36,690 bases of DNA from UA16 sp042095135. GTDB lineage: Bacteria; Bacteroidota; Bacteroidia; Flavobacteriales_D; Sanyastnellaceae. A model generated the notes under the pieces. That model worked only from the letters and a program-made list of their open reading frames with translations, was not told the origin of the DNA and made no database searches. Below, piece by piece: positions 8,681 through 17,496 of this stretch. The stretch spans positions 1 through 36,690 of the forward strand of contig JBELBV010000022.1 in the NCBI GenBank assembly GCA_042095135.1, written 5' to 3'. How positions within the stretch are numbered: position 1 is the stretch's first letter; the number at the start of each line of letters is the position of its first letter. A program made the position numbers and the translations under genes.

Positions 8681-9956
8681 GGATGATCAACTTTTGTCCG
8701 ATGCGGATCATGGAACCGGATAGGTCGTTCCATTCCCTGAGTTGCCGGACGCTTACTCCATAACGGTCAGCAATCTTCCCAAGTACATCCCCACTTTTTA
8801 CGCGGTAGGTCACCGGCTCCGGAACAAAGACGATTGCCGGCGTGCGTTCGGGTTCGATGAGCCGCATGCTGTCTTGGAAGGCCAAAAAAGCAGGGATCTC
8901 CAGTTGGGGCAACACGAGTGGCCAGTGTTCCTCTGTGGCAGGAATGATGTCCATGCGGTACATCGGGTTCAGCCGCGCGAGCGTCGACTCATCGAGGTCC
9001 AACAGCGGCGCAATTTGGTCAAAACGCATCACCTCGTCCACCATCACGGTGTCCAGAAACGCAAAGGGCGGAGCCACATCGCGTGGGAAAATGTTGTGTT
9101 CGGCGGGGAACTCCATCAGGTAGGCAACGGCCATGAAGGCCGGGACATAATTGCGGGTTTCACGCGGCAGGAAAAACCGGATCTCCCAAAAGTTTCGTTT
9201 GCCTCCACTGCGTCGAATCGCGCGGTTCACATTGCCAGGACCGGCGTTGTACGCGGCCAACGCGAGGTACCAATCATCGTACAGGGTGTACAATCGGCTC
9301 AGGTACTTGCAAGCCGCCTCCGTGCTGCGCACCGGGTCCCGCCGTTCGTCGATGTACGAGTCGATGCGCAATCCTTGGTACTTCGCTGTCGCGTACATGA
9401 ACTGCCACAAGCCGCGCGCGCCGGCGTGGGAACGGGCCATCGGATTCAGGCCTGATTCCACCACCGCGAGGTATTTCAGTTCCAACGGGAGGCCGTGGCG
9501 ATCGAGGGTTTCTTCAAAAAGCGGAAAATAGCCCGGAGCGCGTCCGAGCATGGTGCCCAAGTGCTTTTTGCGTTTGCTGGAGTAAAAAGCGATGCGCGAA
9601 TGGGCCACCGGGTTCCAAGCAAGATCCAACGGCGATTGGCTGTCGAGCCAATCCATACGGGCCTGGAGGGCCGCGGTGTCCAGTACCGGGGTTTCGCCCG
9701 CTTCAAAATTGTGGATGTTCAGCAGGCTTGTGTCCGAAGAAAAACACCAGTTCTCTCCCAAGTAATCAAGCCACGCCAATTCCGCTAAAGAAGGCTCGGG
9801 AAGCAATGACTCATCAGCGCTTAATGCGACCGTTTCACCTACGATCGTATCGGAAATGGCAACTGGTTCAGCCGTTGGTGTCGAGGCCTGGCCCCATCCC
9901 AAGGCCGCCACAGCACTGAATGCACATGCACCAAAGTGCGCCGTCAGTCGCCTCAT
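8658..9956 (-). CDS. MltD-like membrane-bound lytic transglycosylase with LysM domain
   Basis: 432 residues, N-terminal secretion signal. The transglycosylase SLT domain has ELKYLAVVESGLNP with the catalytic Glu167, then SHAGARGLWQFM and AAYNAGPGNV at 234-243, the standard family 1 signatures. A C-terminal LysM peptidoglycan-binding domain covers about residues 385-430 (VTYRVKSGDVLGKIADRYGV). The enzyme cleaves the glycan chain between MurNAc and GlcNAc, forming 1,6-anhydroMurNAc. The ATG overlaps the tatA stop by one base (TAATG) and the end overlaps the DUF4837 gene by 23 nt. E. coli MltD is a lipoprotein with two LysM repeats; here only one LysM is clear and no lipobox is seen. Confidence 0.93.
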   Translation of the reverse strand: MRRLTAHFGACAFSAVAALGWGQASTPTAEPVAISDTIVGETVALSADESLLPEPSLAELAWLDYLGENWCFSSDTSLLNIHNFEAGETPVLDTAALQARMDWLDSQSPLDLAWNPVAHSRIAFYSSKRKKHLGTMLGRAPGYFPLFEETLDRHGLPLELKYLAVVESGLNPMARSHAGARGLWQFMYATAKYQGLRIDSYIDERRDPVRSTEAACKYLSRLYTLYDDWYLALAAYNAGPGNVNRAIRRSGGKRNFWEIRFFLPRETRNYVPAFMAVAYLMEFPAEHNIFPRDVAPPFAFLDTVMVDEVMRFDQIAPLLDLDESTLARLNPMYRMDIIPATEEHWPLVLPQLEIPAFLAFQDSMRLIEPERTPAIVFVPEPVTYRVKSGDVLGKIADRYGVSVRQLREWNDLSGSMIRIGQKLIIHADPSKL

Positions 9957-10126
9957 TAGCCTTCGGAACCGTCTTGTTCCTCCTCGTCCTTGTTGGTCGC
10001 GTCTTTGAATTCCTTCACGCCCCTCCCGAGTCCCTTCATCAACTCCGGAATTTTCTTTCCGCCAAACAACAAAAGCACCACCAGGGCGATGAGCAGGATA
10101 GAACCGGGATTCATTGCATTGAACAT
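9956..10126 (-). CDS. tatA: Sec-independent protein translocase TatA/E component
   Basis: 56 residues from the ATG at 10126. One N-terminal membrane helix (SILLIALVVLLLF) is followed by the FGGKKIPELMKGLGRGVKEF amphipathic helix, the TatA hallmark, and an acidic tail DEEEQDGSEG. TatA multimers form the pore for folded proteins with twin-arginine signals. It is shorter than E. coli TatA (about 89 residues) but within the range of Bacteroidota homologues. The frame stays open upstream to 10210, but that extension is not TatA-like. It is the first gene of the tatA-mltD-DUF4837-YCF48 operon. tatC is not in the window. Confidence 0.9.
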   Translation of the reverse strand: MFNAMNPGSILLIALVVLLLFGGKKIPELMKGLGRGVKEFKDATNKDEEEQDGSEG

Positions 10127-10165
10127 GGCCAAAAATTTTCCCAAAGGTCTGAAGAAATTACCAAT

Positions 10166-10180
10166 CCCGCACGTTGCGGG
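10166..10180 (-). terminator. Hairpin between panC and tatA (weak terminator candidate)
   Basis: CCCGCA CGT TGCGGG is a 6-bp stem with a 3-nt loop just after the panC stop. No clean T-run follows on the minus strand, so it may only attenuate transcription into the tatA operon. Confidence 0.3.
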
Positions 10181-10188
10181 GCATGGGG

Positions 10189-11043
10189 TTACGAACAGGC
10201 CAAAGCGCAATTGTCAATCAGGCGAACCCCGCCCACCTGGGCCGCAACAACGGCAAACGCGTCAGGCCCGACAGGCCCAACATGCCACGGCTCAAACGAC
10301 GAGGCATTTATCACATCGATGTACTCCAACTCCACCCCCTTCATCACGGATGCTTCCGATTCAATGGCGCGCAGTAATGCTTGGACATCGCCTTGAACTC
10401 GAGCCGCATTTTTGATTCGGTTGAGCCAGCCATTGAGCACGAGGGCGTCATGCCGGGCAGCACTGGACAGCCGCACGTTTCGGCTGCTCATGGCTAGTCC
10501 GTCGGATTCGCGAACCAGCGGACAACCCACGATTTCAAGGCCCATGAACTCTTCCAGCGCCAATCTCCGGATCACCGCCAGCTGCTGCAGGTCTTTCTCT
10601 CCAAAGAACGCCATATCCGGTTCGACTGCTGAAAACAGCTTTCGCACCACAGCCACAACACCGTCAAAATGCGCTTTGCGTTTTTGCCCTTCATACGCCG
10701 AGGTCAGCAGGCCATAGTCCACAGGCGCGACCTCGAAATTGCCTCCATACAACTCGTCAACGTGCGGCGTAAAGACCAATGTTGCGCCCGCATGCTGCGC
10801 CACTTTCAGGTCTTTATCCATCGTCAGGGGATAGTTCTCAAAGTCTTCTTGGTTATTGAACTGGGTTGGATTGACGAAAATGCTCACCACCACCTCCTCG
10901 CAGGCCTCAGCTGCCTGTTCAATGAGCGAAGCATGCCCTGGGTGCAACGCTCCCATGGTCGGCACATAGCCCACGCGCCTGCCCTTAGATTTCGATGCGC
11001 GGATGGTGTTTTTTAGCTCCTCAATGGTCGTACACATGTTCAT
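10189..11043 (-). CDS. panC: Pantothenate synthetase (pantoate--beta-alanine ligase)
   Basis: About 284 residues from the ATG at 11043, or 282 from the ATG at 11037; both give the usual PanC length. The enzyme condenses pantoate and beta-alanine with ATP in coenzyme A synthesis. Motifs in order: VGYVPTMGALHPGHASLI (HIGH-type nucleotide site), SIFVNPTQFNNQEDFENYP, FFGEKDLQQL and LAMSSRNVRLS (KMSKS-like). The frame is open to 11304, but the extension overlaps the divergent gene and is not conserved. In many Bacteroidota panD (aspartate decarboxylase, the beta-alanine source) lies beside panC; here the next gene is tatA and no panD is seen. It is divergent from the glycogen-synthase-like gene, with overlapping promoters. 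Confidence 0.94.
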   Translation of the reverse strand: MNMCTTIEELKNTIRASKSKGRRVGYVPTMGALHPGHASLIEQAAEACEEVVVSIFVNPTQFNNQEDFENYPLTMDKDLKVAQHAGATLVFTPHVDELYGGNFEVAPVDYGLLTSAYEGQKRKAHFDGVVAVVRKLFSAVEPDMAFFGEKDLQQLAVIRRLALEEFMGLEIVGCPLVRESDGLAMSSRNVRLSSAARHDALVLNGWLNRIKNAARVQGDVQALLRAIESEASVMKGVELEYIDVINASSFEPWHVGPVGPDAFAVVAAQVGGVRLIDNCALACS

Positions 11044-11074
11044 CGCTTCAACCCCTTGTTTCACCCCGTTTTGC

Positions 11075-11105
11075 TTGGATTTCGACCGAAAATTACGTAC
11101 TTTCG
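11075..11105 (+). promoter_or_regulatory. Promoter of the glycogen-synthase-like/DUF4270/glmS operon
   Basis: TTG at 11075-11077, 20 nt, then TACTTTCG at 11098-11105, close to the Bacteroidota consensus. The ATG is 34 nt downstream. On the opposite strand TTCG, 19 nt, TAATTTTC (11088-11118) is a candidate panC promoter. The two overlap, so the divergent units may compete for RNA polymerase. Confidence 0.55.
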
Positions 11106-11139
11106 TTATTCGTTCGAACCAAACAAACCACTGGCCGTC

Positions 11140-11967
11140 ATGGAGAAAGCAAGAATCCTCTACATATCCCAACATATTGTACCGTTCTTGCCAGCGACAC
11201 AGATGAGCTCTGTGAGCCGAAATCTCCCGCAGGCGGTACATGAAAAGGGGCGAGAGATTCGGGTATTTACTCCTCGTTTTGGTAAAATCAACGAGCGTCG
11301 TCACCAGCTACACGAGGTGATTCGACTTTCCGGCATGAACCTCTTGATTGACGACACGGACCATCCACTCGTCATCAAGGTAGCGTCCATTCCAACAGCG
11401 CGCATGCAGGTTTACTTCATCGACAACGACGAATATTTCAAGCGCAAAGCGGTCTTGCATGACGCAGATGATAAATTGTTTGAGGACAACGATGAGCGCA
11501 CCATTTTCTTTGCACGCGGCGTGCTTGAGACCGTGAAGAAGTTGGGGTGGGCGCCGGACATCATCCACTGCAACGGCTGGATGACGGCTGCTGTTCCCGT
11601 TTACTTGAAGCAGCTTTTCGCCAGCGACCCTTACTTCGCGGACAGCAAGATCATCACCAGTATCTACGACGAAGGATTTGAGGGCGCATTGGACAGCCGT
11701 ATGGCGGAGAAAATGCAACAAGACGGCATCACCGGCGACTCCATCTCGTGCATTGACACCCCCACGTTTGATGCCTTGAATGCTTTGTCGATTCAACACT
11801 CCGACGGCTTGATCGTTGGGTCAGAAGACTTGGCACCTGAAACCGCTCAAGCAATCGAGCAGGCGGGAGTTCCTGTCCTCGGATACCACGGTGAAGAAGG
11901 CTACGTCACCGACATCAACAATTTTTACGATACGATTTTAGAGGGAAAGGCTGAGGCTGTCTCGTAA
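11140..11967 (+). CDS. Glycogen/starch synthase N-domain protein, probably non-catalytic
   Basis: 275 residues from the ATG at 11140. Up to about residue 160 it aligns by eye with the N-terminal Rossmann half of GT5 glycogen synthase: ARILYISQHIVPF, LPQAVHEKGREIRVFTPRFG, and APDIIHCNGWMTAAVPVYLK (138-157). GT5 enzymes of about 470-500 residues need a second domain, absent here. The ADP-glucose-binding KTGGL motif is replaced by PATQMSS (18-24), and the HxHDW motif by HCNGW (143-147), so the usual Lys and second His are lost. Similar short proteins near panC, DUF4270 and glmS are, as I recall, common in Bacteroidota and automatically named glycogen synthase. Actual synthase activity is doubtful. 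First gene of an operon with DUF4270 (17-nt gap) and glmS. Confidence 0.82.
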   Translation: MEKARILYISQHIVPFLPATQMSSVSRNLPQAVHEKGREIRVFTPRFGKINERRHQLHEVIRLSGMNLLIDDTDHPLVIKVASIPTARMQVYFIDNDEYFKRKAVLHDADDKLFEDNDERTIFFARGVLETVKKLGWAPDIIHCNGWMTAAVPVYLKQLFASDPYFADSKIITSIYDEGFEGALDSRMAEKMQQDGITGDSISCIDTPTFDALNALSIQHSDGLIVGSEDLAPETAQAIEQAGVPVLGYHGEEGYVTDINNFYDTILEGKAEAVS

Positions 11968-11984
11968 TTGTTGAACTTCGCGGC

Positions 11985-13328
11985 ATGATAAAGATCACCG
12001 CAAGTCAGTACGGGGCAGTCGTGGCGAGTATTCTAGGATTCGCCCTCCTGACCGGTTGCAAAAAGCCAACCACTGACATCGGACTGGAGTTTGCCCAGGA
12101 AGATCTGCTGGGCTTGTACCAAACCGACACCCTTGCGTTGACATTCGAAACAGTTCGAGAGGATAGCTTGGAAACCAGCCATCTCAGCACGGCTGTATTG
12201 GGCAACATGGAGCACCCGTTTTTTGGTTTGCACCAAGGTGCTTTTGCTGCACAGCTTCGATTGAGTGCTCCCGACATTGACTTCGGGGCCAATCCCGTGG
12301 TCGACAGTATTTACCTGTCTTTGAACTACACCGGCGACCGGTACGGAGAATTGAGTCCCCAGAACATCCGGGTCGAGCAGTTGATTGATACCCTCACCTT
12401 TGATTCCGCGTACTATTCGAACCAGGCGATCGCTACCACGAATATCAACCTGGCCGACCCGGCCTACCAGCCTGTGGTATTGAACCCGCGTGAAACCCTT
12501 TACATCGGTGGCGATACCGTCACGCCAGAGGTTCGTGTCTACCTGGACGATGTTTTTGGGCAGTCCTTGCTGGAAGCGGATTCATCTATCTACGATTCCA
12601 ACCAAGATTGGCGGGAATTTTTTCCGGGATTGCTCATTGCACCAGAACCCAATGGGCCCGGCCAGGGTGCAGTCGGCATCGATGTCACAACCGGCCTGAG
12701 CCGCATGCGGTTGCACTACCACAGCGACAACGATAGCGCCGCCACGTACGATTTCATCATCAACGGACTAAGCCCGCGCAACAACCTCTTCGCACACCAG
12801 TGGTACCCGCCTTTCCAAGCGTTGGACGAAGCCTACATCACCGCCTTAGACGGTTCGCTGCAATCCGGGGTCTTTTCCGGAGCTGGCCTCAAAACCCGCA
12901 TCCAATTGCCAGGTTTGACAGCATGGGAAAGCGAACTAGACGAGGATCGAGCGGTGCACAAAGCCGAATTGTGGCTGCCTGTGGATCCCCAATACAACGA
13001 CCCGCGTTACCCCATCCCTTCCCAGTTGTTCATCCTTTCGGAAAACGATGCCGGTGAAGCCGTCTCTACGCCAGACCAAACGTCCATCGGGCTCGCCATT
13101 AACGGCAATTACGACGCCGCTGAGAAGGCTTACCGATTCAACATTTCCCAGACCTTTCAGCAGATGCTGAACGGCACGTACGAATCGGACAAGCTCTACG
13201 TTGTGTCTTCACGTGCGGGCATCTCGCTACAAGGCGTTATCCTGAACGGACCTGCGGTTGAGCCGCTCGCGGGCGACACCACAAACTGGAAGCCCAACGC
13301 CCGCCTCGTGGTGACGTGGAGCGAATAG
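11985..13328 (+). CDS. DUF4270 family lipoprotein
   Basis: 447 residues. Lipoprotein signal with lipobox LLTGC (Cys25), then KKPTTDIGLEF, the typical start of mature DUF4270 proteins. The body is beta-rich with many aromatic and Asp/Asn residues (DSIYLSLNYTGDRYGE) and a C-terminal VVTWSE. DUF4270 is a Bacteroidota family of unknown function, probably on the outer membrane. It sits 17 nt after the glycogen-synthase-like gene and 25 nt before glmS, so all three are likely one transcript. The link to the amino-sugar gene suggests a role near cell-envelope polymers, but this is guilt by association. Confidence 0.83.
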   Translation: MIKITASQYGAVVASILGFALLTGCKKPTTDIGLEFAQEDLLGLYQTDTLALTFETVREDSLETSHLSTAVLGNMEHPFFGLHQGAFAAQLRLSAPDIDFGANPVVDSIYLSLNYTGDRYGELSPQNIRVEQLIDTLTFDSAYYSNQAIATTNINLADPAYQPVVLNPRETLYIGGDTVTPEVRVYLDDVFGQSLLEADSSIYDSNQDWREFFPGLLIAPEPNGPGQGAVGIDVTTGLSRMRLHYHSDNDSAATYDFIINGLSPRNNLFAHQWYPPFQALDEAYITALDGSLQSGVFSGAGLKTRIQLPGLTAWESELDEDRAVHKAELWLPVDPQYNDPRYPIPSQLFILSENDAGEAVSTPDQTSIGLAINGNYDAAEKAYRFNISQTFQQMLNGTYESDKLYVVSSRAGISLQGVILNGPAVEPLAGDTTNWKPNARLVVTWSE

Positions 13329-13353
13329 GTATTGTTATTAAATTCGTGTTGCG

Positions 13354-14921
13354 ATGTGCGGTATTGTTGGATACATAGGTGATAAAGACTGCTTCCCCAT
13401 TCTCATCAAAGGGCTGCAGCGACTCGAATACCGCGGATACGACAGCGCTGGTGTTGCCGTTTTTGATGGGACAGATGCCATCCAAGTAAAAAAGAAAAAA
13501 GGAAAGGTCGAGGACCTTCTGGCCTTTGTTGGCGACGAAGTTCCGGCCGGCTCCATGGGCATCGGACACACCCGATGGGCCACGCACGGGCCGCCCAATG
13601 ACATCAACGCCCACCCGCATACTGCGCGGTTTGGACGGCTCGCTATGATTCACAACGGCATCATCGAGAATTACGAATCCCTTCGCACCAGCCTCGAAGC
13701 CAACGGCCACGCCTTTGTCAGTGACACTGACACCGAGGTGCTCATCCACCTCATTGACGAAGTCCAAAACCGATCGAACGCGCCCATCGCCGATGCCGTC
13801 CAAATGGCACTGAAGGAGGTGGAAGGCGCCTACGCCATTGCGATCATTGACGCAAACGAGCCCGATTTGCTCATTGCTGCGCGCAAATCGAGCCCACTCG
13901 TCATCGGGGTCGGCGAGGAGAATGAGTTTTACATCGCTTCTGACGCGACACCCATCATCGAGCACACGCAAAACGTCATCTACTTGGACGACGAAGAGGT
14001 CGCGGTCATGCACCGTCAGCACGGCTTGACCATTCGCAACCTTCAAAACACGGTTATCACCCCGGAGGTGCACGAGCTCGAAATGCAGATTGAAGCCATC
14101 GAAAAGGGCGGCTTCGACCACTTCATGCTCAAGGAAATTTTCGAGCAGCCCAACTCCATCATGGATTCCTTCCGAGGACGCATCAGCGTGCAGCGATCGG
14201 ATATCAAAATGTCCGGAATCGATGACCACTGGGAAAAGTGGGACGCCGCACAACGCATCCTAATCATCGCGTGTGGAACCAGTTGGCACGCAGGACTGGT
14301 GGCTGAGTACCTGTTTGAAGATTTTGCCCGCATCCCGGTCGAGGTGGAATACGCTTCGGAATTCCGCTACCGCAATCCCATCATCCGGCCTGACGACGTG
14401 GTCATTGCCATTTCGCAGTCGGGTGAGACCGCCGATACGCTCGCTGCCATTCAATTGGCGAAGCAACAAGGCGCCCACGTTTTCGGTGTGTGCAACGTCG
14501 TAGGATCGAGTATCGCCCGCGAAACCGACAGCGGCGCGTACACCCACGCCGGACCCGAGATTGGCGTTGCCTCGACGAAAGCGTTTACTGCGCAGCTGAC
14601 CGTCCTCACCCTAATTGCCATGTTAGTCGGCAAAAAGAAGGGACAGCTTTCCACCCAGCGGTTCAACCGTTTGTTGGTTGAGCTCAACGCTATTCCGGAC
14701 AAAGTCCAAAAGCTGCTGGAGCAAGACACGCGCATCAAGGAAATTGCGAGCCACTTCGTCAACAACGAAAACGCCCTGTACCTCGGCCGCGGTGTGAACT
14801 TCCCGGTGGCGTTGGAGGGCGCGCTGAAGCTCAAAGAAATCAGTTACATCCATGCGGAAGGCTATCCCTCAGCGGAAATGAAGCACGGGCCAATTGCCCT
14901 CATTGACGAGGAAATGCCGGT
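13354..14921 (+). CDS. glmS: Glutamine--fructose-6-phosphate aminotransferase (3' end lost in gap)
   Basis: 522 codons are visible before the run of N. The enzyme makes glucosamine-6-phosphate from fructose-6-phosphate and glutamine, the first step to UDP-GlcNAc for peptidoglycan and LPS. Cys2 of MCGIVGYIG is the amidotransferase nucleophile; LEYRGYDSAG, GHTRWATHG and HNGIIENY follow. The two SIS sugar-isomerase domains start at about residue 290 (ACGTSWHAG, ISQSGETADT) and 460 (LGRGVNFPVALEGALKLKEI). The visible part ends at KHGPIALIDEEMP, where E. coli GlmS has about 100 residues left. The truncation is due to the gap, not a broken gene. No glmS ribozyme is seen upstream; the 25-nt spacer to DUF4270 is too short for one. 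Confidence 0.96.
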
Positions 14922-15021
14922 NNNNNNNNNNNNNNNNNNNNNNNNNNNNNNNNNNNNNNNNNNNNNNNNNNNNNNNNNNNNNNNNNNNNNNNNNNNNNNN
15001 NNNNNNNNNNNNNNNNNNNNN
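14922..15021. other. Assembly gap of 100 N between glmS and a convergent gene
   Basis: A run of exactly 100 N, the conventional filler for a scaffold gap of unknown size. The missing glmS end alone needs about 270-300 nt, so the real gap is longer than shown. Reading frames that appear to cross it are artefacts. Confidence 0.95.
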
Positions 15022-16464
15022 CGCCGATTCGGCAAGCTCCTCCAAACGATCGAGCAACACTTCAATATCGCCGTCCTCCGTTAACGGGTTTTGGAAGGTG
15101 CACCGAAGCCAGGTCTCTCCATTGAGCACCGTTTTAACGATGTAATACGGCCCGTGTTCCAGCATGGCGTGCCGGAGCGCCGCGTTGTCTGTGCCTTTCA
15201 AGCGGAAGCACACAATGTTGGATTGGGGGTGCGCAAAGAGTTCCCAATGCGGCCGCAGTACAATCGCACGTGCAGCCGTTTGAGCTCGGTCCACCAACCG
15301 GTCCACCAAACTCTCCCACAATTTGTGGCCGTGGGCTTCCCAAATGCCAAAAACGGCCACGCTCAGCATGCGTTTTGTGCACTCGAAGGTTCGTTTGCTC
15401 AAATTCCACCACTCCTCCGCCTGCTCGTTCTCGTACAAATACGCTGCCTCCTGACTGAATGCCGAGTACGCATCCGAACCGTTGCGGTAAAATAGCCCCG
15501 TGCACAACGCCGGCACACCCAACATCTTATGAAAGTCCATGGCCACCGAGTCCGCCTTTTCGATGCCTTTCAACGGGGCCTTGTTGCGTTCCGAGAAGAT
15601 TTGCGCCGCACCGTGTGCGCCGTCCACGTGGAACCATAGGCCGTTTTGCTGTGCAAACGAAGCGAGCATCTCCAAATCGTCAAACGTCCCTGTCGATGTC
15701 GTGCACGCATTGCCGACCACAGCGATCACCTCCAGTCCTTGGGCAGTGGCTTCTGCGAGCGATTCTCGCAATGCTTCCGGATCGATTTGGTGGTTGCTCA
15801 GCGTCCGAACCTTCACAATACCCGCTTCACCCCATCCCATCACCCGCACAGCCCGATCCACACAATAATGCGCCTGCTCGCTCACCAAAACGGCACACGG
15901 TCGGACGGAGCCGTCTTTCCACGCATTGCCCGAAGCTTTTCGTTGACGACCGGCAAGCAAGGCGGTCAGATTCGCCAGCGTCCCGCCATGGCACAAAATG
16001 CCGCTAGACGAACCTCCCAAGCCCATAAATTGAGCTAGTTCCTGCATCACTGCTTCCTCCATGGGACTGCTCGCCGGACCCATCTCGTCGATGGCCATGC
16101 CGTTGTTGAGCAGCGCAGTTGCGGCCTGAAGCCAAGCCAATTGAGGCAAGGGAACAGCCACTTGATGGCCCGCATAACGCGGGTCGTGCAACCGGTTGGA
16201 TTGAGTCAGCACCTCTTCGAGCAAATTCGCCTTCCAAAGGGCGCCCGGTTCAGTACCTGTCTTGTTTTTAAGTTTTGATTTCCAATACTCTAGGCGCTTC
16301 TCTGGTGGAGAGAACGGCAGCACATGATCATGCCGCTTTTCCTGCGATTCCACGAGGTAATCCGCGAGCCGCTCTACCATTTGACCCCCGCTCTTGCGGA
16401 AGGCATCCACTGTGTAAAAGTTCGACCAATGATGTGGAATGCTCGGTTTTGAACATGCTTTCAT
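15022..16464 (-). CDS. Group II pyridoxal-phosphate-dependent decarboxylase (last few residues lost in gap)
   Basis: 481 codons from the ATG at 16464 (MKACSKPS) to the gap; the family is usually 450-500 residues, so only the extreme C-terminus is missing. Motifs of the Glu/aromatic/diaminobutyrate decarboxylase group: CHGGTLANLTALL (158-170), SEQAHY with the ring-stacking His199, HVDGAHGAA with Asp281 that contacts the PLP nitrogen, and DFHKMLG with the Schiff-base Lys313. It removes the alpha-carboxyl of an amino acid. The substrate is not readable by eye; L-aspartate (PanP type), glutamate and 2,4-diaminobutyrate are candidates. panC lies 4 kb away without panD, which makes aspartate attractive. 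The frame is open to 16539, but an upstream start would bring the divergent barrel gene within 12 nt. Confidence 0.88.
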
Positions 16465-16550
16465 GTGCGAAAGTTCGGGCGATTGATGCGTACTTGAGTA
16501 TTTTTTGCTTTTCTTGCGTTCGGAAATTTCCTGAAACACAACACAACATC

Positions 16551-17408
16551 ATGAAGAAACTCATGTTCACTTTGGCGCTCTCAGCGCTGGTCACGATGGG
16601 CGTTCAGGCCCAAAAGCAAATGGGCGATGAGCACAACATCGAGGTGGCATTCACTCCGTTCGGAGGTAGCCCCATCGACGGATCAACGCTCAAGTACCGT
16701 AACTTCTTGGAAGACAACCGTGCCTTCCGTTTGTCTCTCACCATATCCAATTCCAACGACGTACATGCTTGGTACCAGGACGGTGAAATCAACGAAGCTG
16801 ATCCGGTCAGCCCACAGTTGAACATCAACACGAAGAGCTCAGCCTTCGGAATCGCTCCCGGTTACGAAATGCACTTCGACGGGATGGACAACCTCTCTCC
16901 TTACATCGCATTTGAATTGCCAATCACCATTGGTAACCGTTCGGATACGCAGGAGTTCTGGGGACCGCAAGACATTAATGATGCCGGTCAGCCTGACCAA
17001 TACATCGTTTGGAACTTGGGCAACGAGCAGGGCTTCACGCAAGTCGGATTCAACATCCTCTTCGGTGCCGACTACTACTTCTCGGATGCCATCTACCTCG
17101 GGTTCGAAGCCGGCCTCGGTTTCAGCAGCACCTCGTTTGGCAACCACAGCATCACCACCGACAACTTGACGGCATTCAACATGTACTTCAACAATGCCTT
17201 CTCTACAGAAGCAGCGGGCGCAGAAGTTGCAGGTGAATTCGTGGGCCAATTGCCATTCAGCGCATTGGACGGTGTGATCTACAACGAATACTGGCCTGAC
17301 GGCTCAGGTTCTGACGACCTGTACTACCCTTGGCCAAACCACATCAGCAATACCACTATCGGAAACGTATTCCAGGGTGCATTGCGTGTAGGTTTCTTGT
17401 TCGACTGA
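16551..17408 (+). CDS. Outer-membrane beta-barrel protein (uncharacterised)
   Basis: 285 residues. Signal peptide MKKLMFTLALSALVTMGVQAQ with cleavage after AQA/Q. The mature part alternates hydrophobic and polar residues in strands (AFRLSLTISNSN, SPYIAFELPITIGNR, GFTQVGFNILFGADYYFSD) and ends ALRVGFLFD, with aromatic residues near the C-terminus as in outer-membrane barrels of the OmpW/OmpA-barrel type. Gly/Tyr/Phe content and acidic loops fit this. It follows the divergent decarboxylase gene with 86 nt between the starts and is closed by a strong terminator. Function unknown; a small porin or structural barrel is likely. Confidence 0.82.
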   Translation: MKKLMFTLALSALVTMGVQAQKQMGDEHNIEVAFTPFGGSPIDGSTLKYRNFLEDNRAFRLSLTISNSNDVHAWYQDGEINEADPVSPQLNINTKSSAFGIAPGYEMHFDGMDNLSPYIAFELPITIGNRSDTQEFWGPQDINDAGQPDQYIVWNLGNEQGFTQVGFNILFGADYYFSDAIYLGFEAGLGFSSTSFGNHSITTDNLTAFNMYFNNAFSTEAAGAEVAGEFVGQLPFSALDGVIYNEYWPDGSGSDDLYYPWPNHISNTTIGNVFQGALRVGFLFD

Positions 17409-17430
17409 TACACAGCCAACAACATTTGAA

Positions 17431-17460
17431 AAGGGCGGCGCCATGGGTGCCGCCTTTTTT
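17431..17460 (+). terminator. Rho-independent terminator after the barrel gene
   Basis: GGCGGCGCC, loop ATG, GGTGCCGCC, then six T. The 9-bp stem contains one G-U pair. It lies 25 nt after the stop. Confidence 0.88.
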
Positions 17461-17496
17461 GTGTCCAAATGAGGGGCTCCGTCGTACCTTGTTTCC

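Noticed and set aside
13329..13353. glmS ribozyme or riboswitch
   Set aside because: Only 25 nt separate DUF4270 and glmS, too short for the ribozyme, which is mainly a Firmicutes element.
13237..14253. Minus-strand open frame (338 codons) opposite glmS
   Set aside because: Antisense to the conserved glmS frame, overlaps the DUF4270 end and has no domain.
14869..15084. Frames that seem to join glmS or the decarboxylase across the N run
   Set aside because: They cross a filler gap of unknown length. The residues after the N are the antisense of the other gene, not a continuation.
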